Numbered from the stretch's first letter, positions 1 to 5,980 are shown. The stretch: DNA of 8,766 bases from an uncultured Clostridia bacterium (GCA_937893605.1 CALBGG010000053.1:1-8766), one strand, 5' to 3'. The notes: generated by a model not told the origin, from the letters alone. Translations and numbers: made by a program.

Positions 1-179
1 AGCGACCCCTCAGTCAGCTTCGCTGACAGCTCCCCTTACGCAGGGGAGCCAATGGAAGTGCGGCACAAAATCTGCTCCGTACTATCGGGAAGCGGCAGTT
101 TTCCGGTTTTGCCGGCAGCTTCGATACCGGGCGACCGCAATATGCGTATCCGTAGGTGCGTCCGTGCGCCGCTGAAAAA
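1..179 (+). repeat. Mosaic intergenic repeat downstream of gyrB (type A, forward, cut by window start)
   Basis: This 179 bp block aligns over its whole length with 5803-5980 downstream of dnaA; both open with AGCRACCCC and close with GCGCCnCTnAAAA. In order it holds a triloop hairpin (GTCAGC-ttc-GCTGAC, 13-27), a second hairpin (GCTCCCC-7 nt-GGGGAGC, 29-49), a middle part with GCGGCAGTTT, and an A-end module with GATACCGGG, GACCGCAA, GTCCGTGCGCC and CTGAAAA. The last base of the repeat touches the gyrB stop codon. The opening part resembles dispersed repeats I remember from gut Clostridia genomes; I cannot confirm that here. No transposase is present. The block could be transcribed as the 3' end of the gyrB message, but I see no canonical terminator with a U-run in it. 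Confidence 0.8.
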
Positions 180-2111
180 CTAAAAATCAAGGTTGACGGC
201 GTATTTTGCGTTTTCCTCGATAAAGGCCTTGCGCGGCTCGACCTGCTCGCCCATGAGGATGGTGAATATCTCGTCGGCCTTGACTGCGTCCTCGAGACAG
301 ATGCGGCGCAGGGTGCGCGTTTCGGGGTTCATCGTGGTTTCCCACAGCTCGTGCGGGTCCATCTCGCCGAGGCCCTTGAAGCGCGAGATATCGACCTTCG
401 CGTTCGTGTTATCGCCGCGCAGCTCGGCCGAGACGCGGTCGCGCTCCTCGTCGGAGAAGGCAACGCGCGTTGTTTTGCCGCGCGTGAGCTTGTAAAGCGG
501 CGGAACTGCGGAATATACATAGCCCTGCTCGATGAGCGGGCGCATGAAGCGGAAGAAGAACGTCAGCATCAACGTGCGGATGTGCGCACCGTCGACGTCG
601 GCATCGGCCATGATGACGATCTTGTGGTATCTGAGCTTATTGACGTCGAACTCGTCGCCGATGCCCGCGCCCAGCGCGGTTATGACGGGGGCGAGCTTAT
701 CGTTTCCGTAGACCTTGTCCGCGCGCGCCTTTTCGACGTTGAGCATCTTGCCCCACAGGGGGAGGATGGCCTGGAAGCGCGAGTCGCGCCCCTGGGTCGC
801 CGAGCCGCCTGCCGAGTCGCCCTCGACGATGTACAGCTCTGTAAGCGACGCGTCGCGCTCGTTGCAGTCGCGCAGCTTGTCCGGCATCTGCCCGGACTCC
901 AGTCCCGTTTTTCTTCGCACGGATTCGCGCGCCTTTCTCGCCGCCTCGCGGGCGCGGGAGGCGGTCATCGCCTTGTCGAGTATCGCCTTGCCGACGGCGG
1001 GGTTTTCCTCCAGAAACTGCTCTAACTTATCGCTGACGACATTGTCCACGAGCGTGCGCATCTCGCTGTTGCCGAGCTTTGCCTTGGTCTGACCCTCGAA
1101 CTGCGGCTCGGTCAGCTTTACGGAGATGATCGCTGTCATGCCCTCGCGGCAGTCCTCGCCGGAGAGCTTGTCGTCGTTTTTAAGTATGCCGACCTTTGTT
1201 CCGTAGGCGTTTAGCACGCGCGTCAGAGCCGTGCGGAAGCCTGTCTCGTGCATGCCGCCCTCGGGCGTGTGGATGTTATTCGCAAACGAGACTATGATCT
1301 CGTTATAGCTGTCGTTGTATTGCAGGGCGATCTCCGCCTCGGAGTCGGCTCTCTCGCCCTTCATGTAGATGACCTCGTTGTGCAGCGGGGTCTTGTTCTG
1401 GTTTATGAACGAAACGAACTCGCGGATGCCGCCGGCGTAGCACATCTCGTCCTTGCGCTCCTTGCCCTCGCGCTTATCCTCTGTGGAGATGAACAGGCCG
1501 CCGTTTAAGAATGCCTGCTCGCGCATGCGGGTGTGCAGCGTGTCGTAATCGTAGACGGTATCGTCGAACATCTCGGGGTCGGGCTTGAATCGGACGGTCG
1601 TGCCGGTGCGGTCTGTCTCGCCGATGATCTTCATCTCCTGCGTGATGTTGCCGCGCGAGAACTTCATCTCGTAGATCTTGCCGTTTTTGTGAACATGCAC
1701 GACGAGCCACTCGCTCATGGCGTTAACGACCGACGCGCCGACGCCGTGCAGACCGCCGGAGACCTTGTATCCGCCGCCGCCGAACTTGCCGCCTGCGTGC
1801 AGCACGGTGAACACGACCTCGAGCGCGCTCTTGCCGGTCTGCTCCTGGATATCCACCGGGATGCCGCGGCCGTTATCGCGCACGCATATGACGTCGCCGG
1901 GCTCGATGATGACCTCTATGCGGTCGCAGTAGCCGGCCAGCGCCTCGTCGATGGAGTTATCGACGATCTCGTACACAAGGTGGTGCAGGCCCGACGATGA
2001 GGTCGAGCCGATGTACATGCCCGGACGCTTTCTGACAGCCTCAAGTCCCTCGAGAACCTGGATCTTTGACGCGTCGTATTCCTGTGTTATCTTCTCGTTA
2101 ATATCCGACAT
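180..2111 (-). CDS. gyrB: DNA gyrase subunit B
   Basis: The 643-residue product is the ATPase subunit of DNA gyrase, which with GyrA introduces negative supercoils and removes positive supercoils ahead of forks. The length is that of Gram-positive GyrB without the proteobacterial insert. Visible in order are the GHKL ATPase (E48, DNSIDEALAG from 51, DNGRGIP from 79, GGLHGVG from 119), the transducer domain with QTKAKLGN from 341, the TOPRIM domain with VEGDSAGG from 429 and DADVDGAH from 503, and the C-terminal tail with RFKGLGEM from 577. PLWGKMLNVEKAR (451-463) favours GyrB over ParE. The start is supported by GAAAGG (2126-2121) 9 nt upstream. gyrA, its usual partner, is not in the window and may lie beyond the repeat at 1-179. 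Residues K142 and W453 sit where E. coli has R136 and K447, positions linked to aminocoumarin and quinolone response. Confidence 0.97.
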   Translation of the reverse strand: MSDINEKITQEYDASKIQVLEGLEAVRKRPGMYIGSTSSSGLHHLVYEIVDNSIDEALAGYCDRIEVIIEPGDVICVRDNGRGIPVDIQEQTGKSALEVVFTVLHAGGKFGGGGYKVSGGLHGVGASVVNAMSEWLVVHVHKNGKIYEMKFSRGNITQEMKIIGETDRTGTTVRFKPDPEMFDDTVYDYDTLHTRMREQAFLNGGLFISTEDKREGKERKDEMCYAGGIREFVSFINQNKTPLHNEVIYMKGERADSEAEIALQYNDSYNEIIVSFANNIHTPEGGMHETGFRTALTRVLNAYGTKVGILKNDDKLSGEDCREGMTAIISVKLTEPQFEGQTKAKLGNSEMRTLVDNVVSDKLEQFLEENPAVGKAILDKAMTASRAREAARKARESVRRKTGLESGQMPDKLRDCNERDASLTELYIVEGDSAGGSATQGRDSRFQAILPLWGKMLNVEKARADKVYGNDKLAPVITALGAGIGDEFDVNKLRYHKIVIMADADVDGAHIRTLMLTFFFRFMRPLIEQGYVYSAVPPLYKLTRGKTTRVAFSDEERDRVSAELRGDNTNAKVDISRFKGLGEMDPHELWETTMNPETRTLRRICLEDAVKADEIFTILMGEQVEPRKAFIEENAKYAVNLDF

Positions 2112-2211
2112 TTTATATCGCCTTTCAATGTAATTTGCTCCGGAAGTAAAAAAGTCTTTTCATATATACCCTGTTTTCGGGCGAAACTTGTACGTTTGCG
2201 TACAAGTAAAA
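2112..2211 (-). promoter_or_regulatory. gyrB leader with ribosome binding site and perfect hairpin
   Basis: Reading towards gyrB there is first a perfect 9 bp hairpin (ACTTGTACG at 2186-2194, TTTG loop, CGTACAAGT at 2199-2207). Next comes a small TTTCG-gg-CGAAA inverted repeat (2175-2186), a TATATA-type stretch near 2161-2168 that could be a -10, and the Shine-Dalgarno GAAAGG at 2121-2126. No convincing -35 pairs with it. The hairpin is not followed by a T-run in the gyrB direction, so it is not a standard terminator. It could be a regulator site or a 5' UTR structure. The large gap from remB makes a separate gyrB promoter likely but unproven. Confidence 0.45.
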
Positions 2212-2287
2212 TTTTCAGAGGCGCACGGACTCACCTACGGATACATTTTTTGCGGTCGCCCGGTGACGAGAGTACCGAATAAACCAT
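2212..2287 (-). repeat. Type A repeat end module (reverse copy) between remB and gyrB
   Basis: The block begins TTTTCAGAGGCGC and continues through GGACTCACC, GGATAC, TTGCGGTCGCCCGGT to a GTACC segment. Its reverse complement matches the A-end of 1-179, sharing GGGCGACCGCAA and GTCCGTGCGCC. The outer TTTTCAG end faces gyrB. It is a partial copy; the hairpin half seen at 1-50 is missing and is replaced by the structured element that follows. Confidence 0.75.
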
Positions 2288-2296
2288 AACGTTTTA

Positions 2297-2402
2297 CATC
2301 CATAAAATTGTGCTATATTGGCACAACTCTGTCTGCACCGTGTAGGGAACGGGCAAGATAAGTTCCTTACATTTACACTAATTCAGCACAATTTTACGGA
2401 TG
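2297..2402. repeat. 106 bp inverted-repeat element with nested stem-loops
   Basis: The ends are an inverted repeat of 18 nt with 17 matches: CATCCATAAAATTGTGCT at 2297-2314 and AGCACAATTTTACGGATG at 2385-2402. Inside is an 11 bp stem (GTGTAGGGAAC at 2340-2350 with GTTCCTTACAT at 2362-2372) that uses two G-U pairs when read as plus-strand RNA. A third short arm, GCACAA at 2321-2326, can pair with TTGTGC at 2308-2313, so the left arm has two competing partners. There is no reading frame of note. It could be a MITE-like insertion or a structured RNA. I see no clear target-site duplication. Confidence 0.6.
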
Positions 2403-2462
2403 AGGTGAATTTCAATTCATTTGCCGCAGGCAAACACATGTAGCTATCAGCTATTCGATAGA
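2397..2462 (-). repeat. Type B repeat module overlapping the remB stop codon
   Basis: Read on the minus strand this matches 4091-4158: AATAGCTGATAG, then ATGTGTTTGCC, a short hairpin (TTTGCC-gca-GGCAAA, 2420-2434), an AATTGAAATT-like segment and CACCTCATCCGT. It overlaps the right arm of the preceding inverted-repeat element and runs into remB, whose TGA at 2449-2447 and last four codons lie inside it. Confidence 0.7.
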
Positions 2463-2698
2463 CGCCTTTGAAGCGTCTGCGGCAGCATCTGGCTCAAGTA
2501 CACGGTTGTTTTGCCGCCGTCGCGGCAGACGACGAAGCTCTTGGGGATATCATCCGCGACGTTTACGACCTGCCCGCTTTTTTCCGCCTCGGCAAGATAG
2601 CGCCGCGTAATGTGCGACTGGCTTGTTTTATCAAGGTCAAAAACGCCTATTATACTGTCCGTCCGGACGACTGCGCCCGCGCCGAGATGAAGATACAT
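2447..2698 (-). CDS. remB: DUF370 family regulator, RemB/YaaB-like
   Basis: This 83-residue protein begins MYLHLGAGAVV and continues with IIGVFDLD (16-23), the pattern of the DUF370/RemA-RemB family. In B. subtilis remB lies between recF and gyrB, the same position as here. RemA relatives are oligomeric DNA-binding regulators of biofilm genes; RemB's own role is less clear, so the function is by family only. Translation is coupled to recF: the recF TGA and the remB ATG share one base (TGATG). A good Shine-Dalgarno, GGGAGG (2712-2707), lies 8 nt upstream inside recF. The final residues LSNS and the TGA come from repeat DNA also seen at 4091-4110, so the native C-terminus was probably slightly different. 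Length is close to the family norm of about 80. Confidence 0.88.
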   Translation of the reverse strand: MYLHLGAGAVVRTDSIIGVFDLDKTSQSHITRRYLAEAEKSGQVVNVADDIPKSFVVCRDGGKTTVYLSQMLPQTLQRRLSNS

Positions 2699-3798
2699 CA
2701 GCCGATCCTCCCGTTTTTGACGTGCAGCACCTTGCCGCCTGTGCGGCGCGAGATGCCCTCGTCCTCACAGCAGGTTATGAGCGTCTGCCCGCCGCCGATG
2801 CGGTTGAGGACAAATTCCTGACGTTTGGTGTCGAGCTCCGAGAGCACGTCGTCGAGCAGAAGTATGGGGTACTCGCCCGTTTCATTGAGATATATCTCGC
2901 GCTCGGCGAGCTTTATGGATAAGGCGGCCGTGCGCGTCTGCCCCTGGCTTGCGAAGCTGCGCGCGTTTTTGCCGTTTATGCTGATTATAAGATCGTCCTT
3001 GTGCGCGCCGGAAAGGCACTGGCCGGAGTCGAGCTCGGCTTTTTTATGCGCCTCCATGTGGTCGCACAGGTCGTAGAAAATCTCCTTTGCCGATGCGGTC
3101 GGGTCCTTGACCGAGGACACGGTCGAGTACTCTATCCCGAGCCTTTCGTCCGCGCCGGAAAATTCGGAGTGTATGGGCGCTGCCTCCTCGGCAAGGCGCG
3201 CGGCGAAGGATGCGCGATAGCGGATAAGCTGCGCCGAGGCGCGGCACATGCCGTCGGAAAACTCATCGAGCGTATCCAGAAGCGAGGGCTTTTCGCGCCA
3301 GTCCTTAAGAATGCGCGTTTTGCTCTCGTAGAATTTGTTAAACTGCGAAAGATACTCGGCATAGCGCGGCCTTATCTGACTTATGGCATTGTCCATCAGT
3401 CTTCTTCGCGCCGCCGCTCCTTCCTTTATGAGGTTCAGATCGTCCGGACAGAACAGCACGACGTTCAGCGTTTCGCCGAGCTCAGAGGCCGTTTTTTTCA
3501 CGGCATTGACGGTGATCTGCTTCCGAACGCCGTTTCTGAGCAGTATCCTCACGGTCTGCTCGCGCTCGTGGCTGACGATGTCGGCAAGGATCTCCGCGCT
3601 GTCGCAGCCGAAGCCGATGAGCTCCCTGTCAAAGCGCGTGCGGAAGCTGCGCCCCATGGCGAGCATGTACACCGCCTCTAAAAGATTGGTCTTGCCCTGA
3701 GCGTTTTCGCCGTAAATAACATTTGTGCCGGGTGAAAATTCCGCCGTATCGAAGTCGTAGTTGCGAAAGCCGTTAAGGGCGATGCGATTTATTCTCAT
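2698..3798 (-). CDS. recF: DNA replication and repair protein RecF
   Basis: RecF is an SMC-like ATPase that works with RecO and RecR to load RecA at single-strand gaps and stalled forks. From the ATG at 3798 it has 366 residues, the usual size. Walker A is GENAQGKTN (30-38), the signature-like region SQGQTRTAALS is at 284-294, Walker B is ILLLDD (312-317) and the D-loop SELD is at 320-323. The opening MRINRIALNGFRNYD is typical of RecF. A longer in-frame start at 3873 would add 25 residues with no family likeness inside rlbA, so it is rejected. The ATG overlaps the rlbA TGA by 4 nt (ATGA). There is no good Shine-Dalgarno, so reinitiation after rlbA is likely. It also overlaps remB by 1 nt. 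Confidence 0.96.
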   Translation of the reverse strand: MRINRIALNGFRNYDFDTAEFSPGTNVIYGENAQGKTNLLEAVYMLAMGRSFRTRFDRELIGFGCDSAEILADIVSHEREQTVRILLRNGVRKQITVNAVKKTASELGETLNVVLFCPDDLNLIKEGAAARRRLMDNAISQIRPRYAEYLSQFNKFYESKTRILKDWREKPSLLDTLDEFSDGMCRASAQLIRYRASFAARLAEEAAPIHSEFSGADERLGIEYSTVSSVKDPTASAKEIFYDLCDHMEAHKKAELDSGQCLSGAHKDDLIISINGKNARSFASQGQTRTAALSIKLAEREIYLNETGEYPILLLDDVLSELDTKRQEFVLNRIGGGQTLITCCEDEGISRRTGGKVLHVKNGRIG

Positions 3799-4001
3799 TG
3801 CTTTATTTTTACCGTCTCGCCCGCAAACTCGACAACGTCGCCCGCACGAAGCTTCTTGCCGCGCATGGTGCACGTTTCGCCGTTTACCTTGACAAGACCC
3901 TCGGCGATGACGTATTTTGCCTCGCCGCCCGTGCCGACGAGCGCCGCGAATTTAAGAAGCGCGTCGAGCTTTATAAATTCTGTTGTGATTTCTATATCCA
4001 T
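3795..4001 (-). CDS. rlbA: S4 domain RNA-binding protein, YaaA/RlbA-like
   Basis: A 68-residue protein that is essentially one S4 RNA-binding domain: KLDALLKFA (11-19), AEGLVKVNGE (33-42) and RGKKLRAGDVVEF (47-59) give the usual helix, turn and strand pattern. B. subtilis YaaA (RlbA), linked to ribosome assembly, sits in the same place between dnaN and recF, so the assignment rests on both domain and position. Its stop overlaps the recF start in ATGA. The start at 4001 fits the family length. The bases directly upstream on the minus strand read GCGCCACTGAAAA and belong to a dispersed repeat, so no Shine-Dalgarno is visible. Translation may be weak or depend on another signal. Confidence 0.9.
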   Translation of the reverse strand: MDIEITTEFIKLDALLKFAALVGTGGEAKYVIAEGLVKVNGETCTMRGKKLRAGDVVEFAGETVKIKQ

Positions 4002-4080
4002 TTTTCAGTGGCGCCTTTGCGCACTCCTTATACGTTTTTTGCGGTATCCCGGTATCGGAACTGCCGATGAAACCGCGGCA
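4002..4080 (-). repeat. Type A repeat end module (reverse copy) abutting the rlbA start codon
   Basis: It begins TTTTCAGTGGCGCC directly next to the rlbA ATG and continues with CACTCCTTATACG, TTGCGGTATCCCGGTATCGG and GCCGATGAAACCGCGGC. The reverse complement aligns with the A-end at about 95-179, sharing GATACCGGG and ACCGCAA, and with 2212-2287. It fills the leader of the rlbA-recF-remB unit and lies where a ribosome binding site would be expected. Confidence 0.78.
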
Positions 4081-4090
4081 AGCTGACAGC

Positions 4091-4158
4091 CAATAGCTGA
4101 TAGTAGATAGCTATATGTGTTTGCCCGGCGGCAAACTGATTTAATTACACCTCATCCG
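4091..4158 (+). repeat. Type B repeat module, forward copy
   Basis: It reads AATAGCTGATAG, a second TAGATAGC, ATGTGTTTGCC, a hairpin (GTTTGCC-cggc-GGCAAAC, 4119-4136), GATTTAATTA and CACCTCATCCG. The same series appears inverted at 2397-2462. Compared with that copy it has an extra GATAG unit and a four-base hairpin loop. Confidence 0.72.
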
Positions 4159-4200
4159 TCACCTGCGGTGACACCTTCCCATCGAAGGAGAAGGCAAGGG
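4147..4200 (+). repeat. Two-hairpin repeat unit (CCTCA-hairpin-hairpin)
   Basis: After CACCTCATCC comes a triloop hairpin GTCACC-tgc-GGTGAC (4158-4172), then CCTTC...GAAGG (4174-4194), then GCAAGGG. The layout is the same as at 7-50, where the arms are GTCAGC/GCTGAC and GCTCCCC/GGGGAGC, and as at 5811-5855. Stem sequence differs but pairing is kept. It resembles dispersed repeats of gut Clostridia as I remember them. Confidence 0.7.
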
Positions 4201-4333
4201 TGCAATGCTAATGAACAATGAATAATTAATAGTGAATAATTGAGATATTTTCCATTTGGGCGAATGATATTTAATTCGTGCGCTCTGCGCACACATTAGG
4301 CTATCAGCTGTCCACTATCGGCTATCAACTGCG
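4201..4333 (-). repeat. AT-rich tail and type B module (reverse) running into the dnaN stop
   Basis: The first part (about 4201-4277) is AT-rich with repeated AATGAATAATTAATAGTGAATAATT-like words split over short steps; I see no gene in it. Then comes a hairpin GTGCGC-tct-GCGCAC (4278-4292) and two tandem units GGCTATCAGCTG and GGCTATCAACTG (4299-4330). On the minus strand the latter read AGTTGATAGCC and CAGCTGATAGCC, the same GATAGC theme as in the other B modules. The dnaN TGA (4327-4325) lies inside it. Confidence 0.62.
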
Positions 4334-5431
4334 AAGCCTTATCGGCAGGATCATGTATTTGAACTTATCGCTGCCGTCGCAGGGCACCATGATGCAGGGG
4401 GAGGTGTTGCTGTTGAGACAAAGGTCTATTTCGTCCGCGGGCGCGGCCTTTAAGGCGTCCATGAGGTACTTGCCGTTAAAGCCTATCTCCAGCCCCTCTC
4501 CGTCGCCCTCGGCAAAGCACACATCCTCGGCCTTGCCTATGGGGGTGTTGCACAGACAGTCGATGAAATTTTCGTTGAAGGTCATGCGCACCGGATTTTT
4601 CGTCTTCTCGTCGATGATGAGCGCGACGCGGTCGACGACCTTTAAAAGCTCGCCTCTGCCGACCTTGATGTGAATTTTGAAGGTGTCGGGCATCGCCTTG
4701 CGGTAGTTGAGAAAATCGCCCTCCAAGCGGCGGCTTATTACGACCGTATTTCCGACGGTGAATGAAACGTGGTTTGCGCCGACGAATATGCCGACATCCT
4801 CCTCGGACTCGTTTGCGCTGATGCGCTCGATATCCGAAAGCGCGGAGCCGGGGACGATGAACTCGTTGTGCTCCTCGGGACCCTCGATCGCCTCGCGGCG
4901 GATGGCCAGACGGTAGCCGTCTACCGAGACCATTGTCAGTACTCCGGCCTCGACCTCGAACAGAGAGCCTGTGTACACCGGGCGGCTGTCGTTATCGCTG
5001 ATGGCGAACATCGTCTGATTTATCATACTCTTGAGGACGCCCTGCTTTATTTTATAGCTTTTGTGTCCGTCGACGCTCGGCAGCTCCGGATACTCGCCGC
5101 TGTCCATCCCCATGAAGGAAAACTCGGTCTTACCGCACTTGACGGTAGTCCTGTTGTCGGGCTCTGAGGATATTGTCACCATGCCGTCGGGCATTCTGCG
5201 CACCATCTCGCCGAATAGCTTTGCGTCCAGAACAATGCTGCCGGGCTCTGTAACCTCGGCCTCAACTGTCGTATATATGCCCTTTTTAAGGTCATAGCCC
5301 GTAACTCTCAGCCTCTCGCCGGCCTCGAGAAGAACGCCCTCGAGCGTCGGGATAGGGCTTTTCGCCGCGGCTGCTCTCGAGCATACGGCAACGGCGGACT
5401 GAAGAATGTGCTTCTCACATGAAAATTTCAT
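4325..5431 (-). CDS. dnaN: DNA polymerase III beta sliding clamp
   Basis: DnaN forms the ring-shaped dimer that holds DNA polymerase III and many repair proteins on DNA. The 368-residue product has the family length and three similar clamp domains, roughly 1-123, 124-248 and 249-368. Landmarks are MKFSCEKHILQSAV at the start, SRPVYTGSLFEV (149-160), DGYRLA (171-176), EGDFLNYRKAMP (237-248), FNGKYLMDAL (318-327) and the closing MILPIRL (360-366), which helps form the clamp-binding pocket. The start is fixed by the strong GGGAGGAG 4 nt upstream. The last two residues, RS, and the TGA extend past the normal clamp end and come from adjoining repeat DNA. Spacing to rlbA is 323 bp, all repeat, so the usual tight dnaN-rlbA link is broken. 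Confidence 0.97.
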   Translation of the reverse strand: MKFSCEKHILQSAVAVCSRAAAAKSPIPTLEGVLLEAGERLRVTGYDLKKGIYTTVEAEVTEPGSIVLDAKLFGEMVRRMPDGMVTISSEPDNRTTVKCGKTEFSFMGMDSGEYPELPSVDGHKSYKIKQGVLKSMINQTMFAISDNDSRPVYTGSLFEVEAGVLTMVSVDGYRLAIRREAIEGPEEHNEFIVPGSALSDIERISANESEEDVGIFVGANHVSFTVGNTVVISRRLEGDFLNYRKAMPDTFKIHIKVGRGELLKVVDRVALIIDEKTKNPVRMTFNENFIDCLCNTPIGKAEDVCFAEGDGEGLEIGFNGKYLMDALKAAPADEIDLCLNSNTSPCIMVPCDGSDKFKYMILPIRLRS

Positions 5432-5435
5432 AACG

Positions 5436-5443
5436 CTCCTCCC
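5436..5443 (-). promoter_or_regulatory. Strong dnaN ribosome binding site
   Basis: The minus strand reads GGGAGGAG, then CGTT, then ATG. It is the strongest Shine-Dalgarno in the window and confirms the dnaN start. It contrasts with rlbA, recF and mfd, which have none that is clear. Confidence 0.85.
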
Positions 5444-5444
5444 G

Positions 5445-5520
5445 TTAAAAACGAAAAAATATAATGATATATAAAATAAATCTTAAAAAAGTTCAGTAGT
5501 ATTAGCAGTAGTTGAAAATA
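5445..5520. other. AT-rich stretch, candidate DNA unwinding element of oriC
   Basis: Between the dnaN ribosome binding site and the DnaA-box cluster the DNA is almost entirely A and T from 5445 to 5490 (for example ATATAATGATATATAAAATA). In B. subtilis the unwinding element lies between the DnaA boxes and dnaN, the same place. The dnaN promoter probably also lies here; a possible pair on the minus strand is CTGAAC and TATATA with 17 bp between them, which is weak. Confidence 0.55.
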
Positions 5521-5521
5521 T

Positions 5522-5631
5522 TGTGGAAAAGTCGAGGAAATGCCTGAAGAACCTCAGATTTTTATGTCGATAAAATTGTTCATAATTTTAAGGCTTTCCA
5601 CATGCAGAATTTCTCATCCGAGTTTTCAACA
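5522..5631. other. Candidate oriC: cluster of degenerate DnaA boxes
   Basis: Against the consensus TTATCCACA I find five sites: TTTTCCACA (minus, 5522-5530, 8/9, fitting TTWTNCACA), TTATCGACA (minus, 5565-5573, 8/9), TTATGAACA (minus, 5577-5585, 7/9), CTTTCCACA (plus, 5594-5602, 7/9) and TTTTCAACA (plus, 5623-5631, 7/9). None is a perfect match. Their density, the neighbouring AT-rich stretch, the position between dnaA and dnaN, and genes pointing outwards together support this as the chromosomal origin. Confidence 0.72.
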
Positions 5632-5634
5632 TTT

Positions 5635-5669
5635 AAAAACAAACAATCAACAATCCAATGTTTGTTTTT
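5635..5669. terminator. AT-rich 11 bp inverted repeat, possible dnaA terminator or origin boundary
   Basis: AAAAACAAACA (5635-5645) and TGTTTGTTTTT (5659-5669) form a perfect 11 bp stem with a 13 nt loop. In the direction of dnaA transcription the 3' arm ends in five T, and on the other strand it continues into seven or more T, so it could stop transcription from either side. The stem has only two G-C pairs and would be weak. It separates the DnaA boxes from the repeat that follows. Confidence 0.4.
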
Positions 5670-5980
5670 TTAATAGCGCTTGTATGCACCTGCGAATACG
5701 GTGATTGCGGTGTCCCGGTAGTGCAGGCTGCGCCTGCAAGTGAATAGTGAAAAGGTAATAGTGAATAGGTGAGGTGTGCGGCGATGCCGCACGGATTGAA
5801 TAAGCAACCCCACCGGCTCGGCCAAGGCCGACCCACCTCCCCTTACACAGGTGAGTCAATGGGCTGCCTCAAAGTTTCCGCCGTACTTATGTGAAGCGGC
5901 AGTTTCGCGGTTTTTTCGGCACATTCGATACCGGGTCAGCGCAATATGTGTATAGGTACAGCCTTAATGCGCCTCTAAAA
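5668..5980. repeat. Composite repeat element with inverted A-ends between oriC and dnaA
   Basis: The left end (5668-5720: TTTTAATAGCGC, GCACC, AATAC, ATTGCGGTGTCCCGGTA) is a reverse A-end, and the right part (5803-5980) is a forward copy matching 1-179. The element therefore has outward-facing imperfect inverted ends about 310 bp apart. Inside are hairpins TGCAGGC-tgc-GCCTGCA (5722-5738), GTGCGGC-gat-GCCGCAC (5776-5792), TCGGCC-aa-GGCCGA (5818-5831) and CACCT...AGGTG (5835-5853), and words such as GTGAATAGTGAA. The right end touches the dnaA TGA. Size and ends are MITE-like. Short open frames here are not credible genes. Confidence 0.7.

Noticed and set aside
156..1025. Long plus-strand open frame of 289 codons opposite gyrB
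   Set aside because: It is the antisense shadow of a GC-rich gyrB with convincing GyrB motifs; its translation shows no recognisable domain.
3001..3681. 226-codon plus-strand open frame opposite recF
   Set aside because: Antisense shadow of recF, without ribosome binding site or family likeness.
3799..3873. Extended RecF start adding 25 residues
   Set aside because: The extra residues overlap rlbA and do not resemble RecF; the ATG at 3798 in an ATGA overlap gives the standard N-terminus.
4083..4330. A separate small gene or tRNA in the dnaN-rlbA gap
   Set aside because: No cloverleaf, no coded frame with a ribosome binding site; the whole gap is accounted for by repeat modules and an AT-rich tail.
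5633..5859. Two minus-strand frames of about 70 codons between oriC and dnaA
   Set aside because: They run through the inverted repeat and hairpin repeats, lack a ribosome binding site and have no recognisable protein pattern.
1..5980. Spaced hairpin repeats as a CRISPR array
   Set aside because: Units are far apart, differ in sequence and orientation, and have no regular spacers or cas genes.
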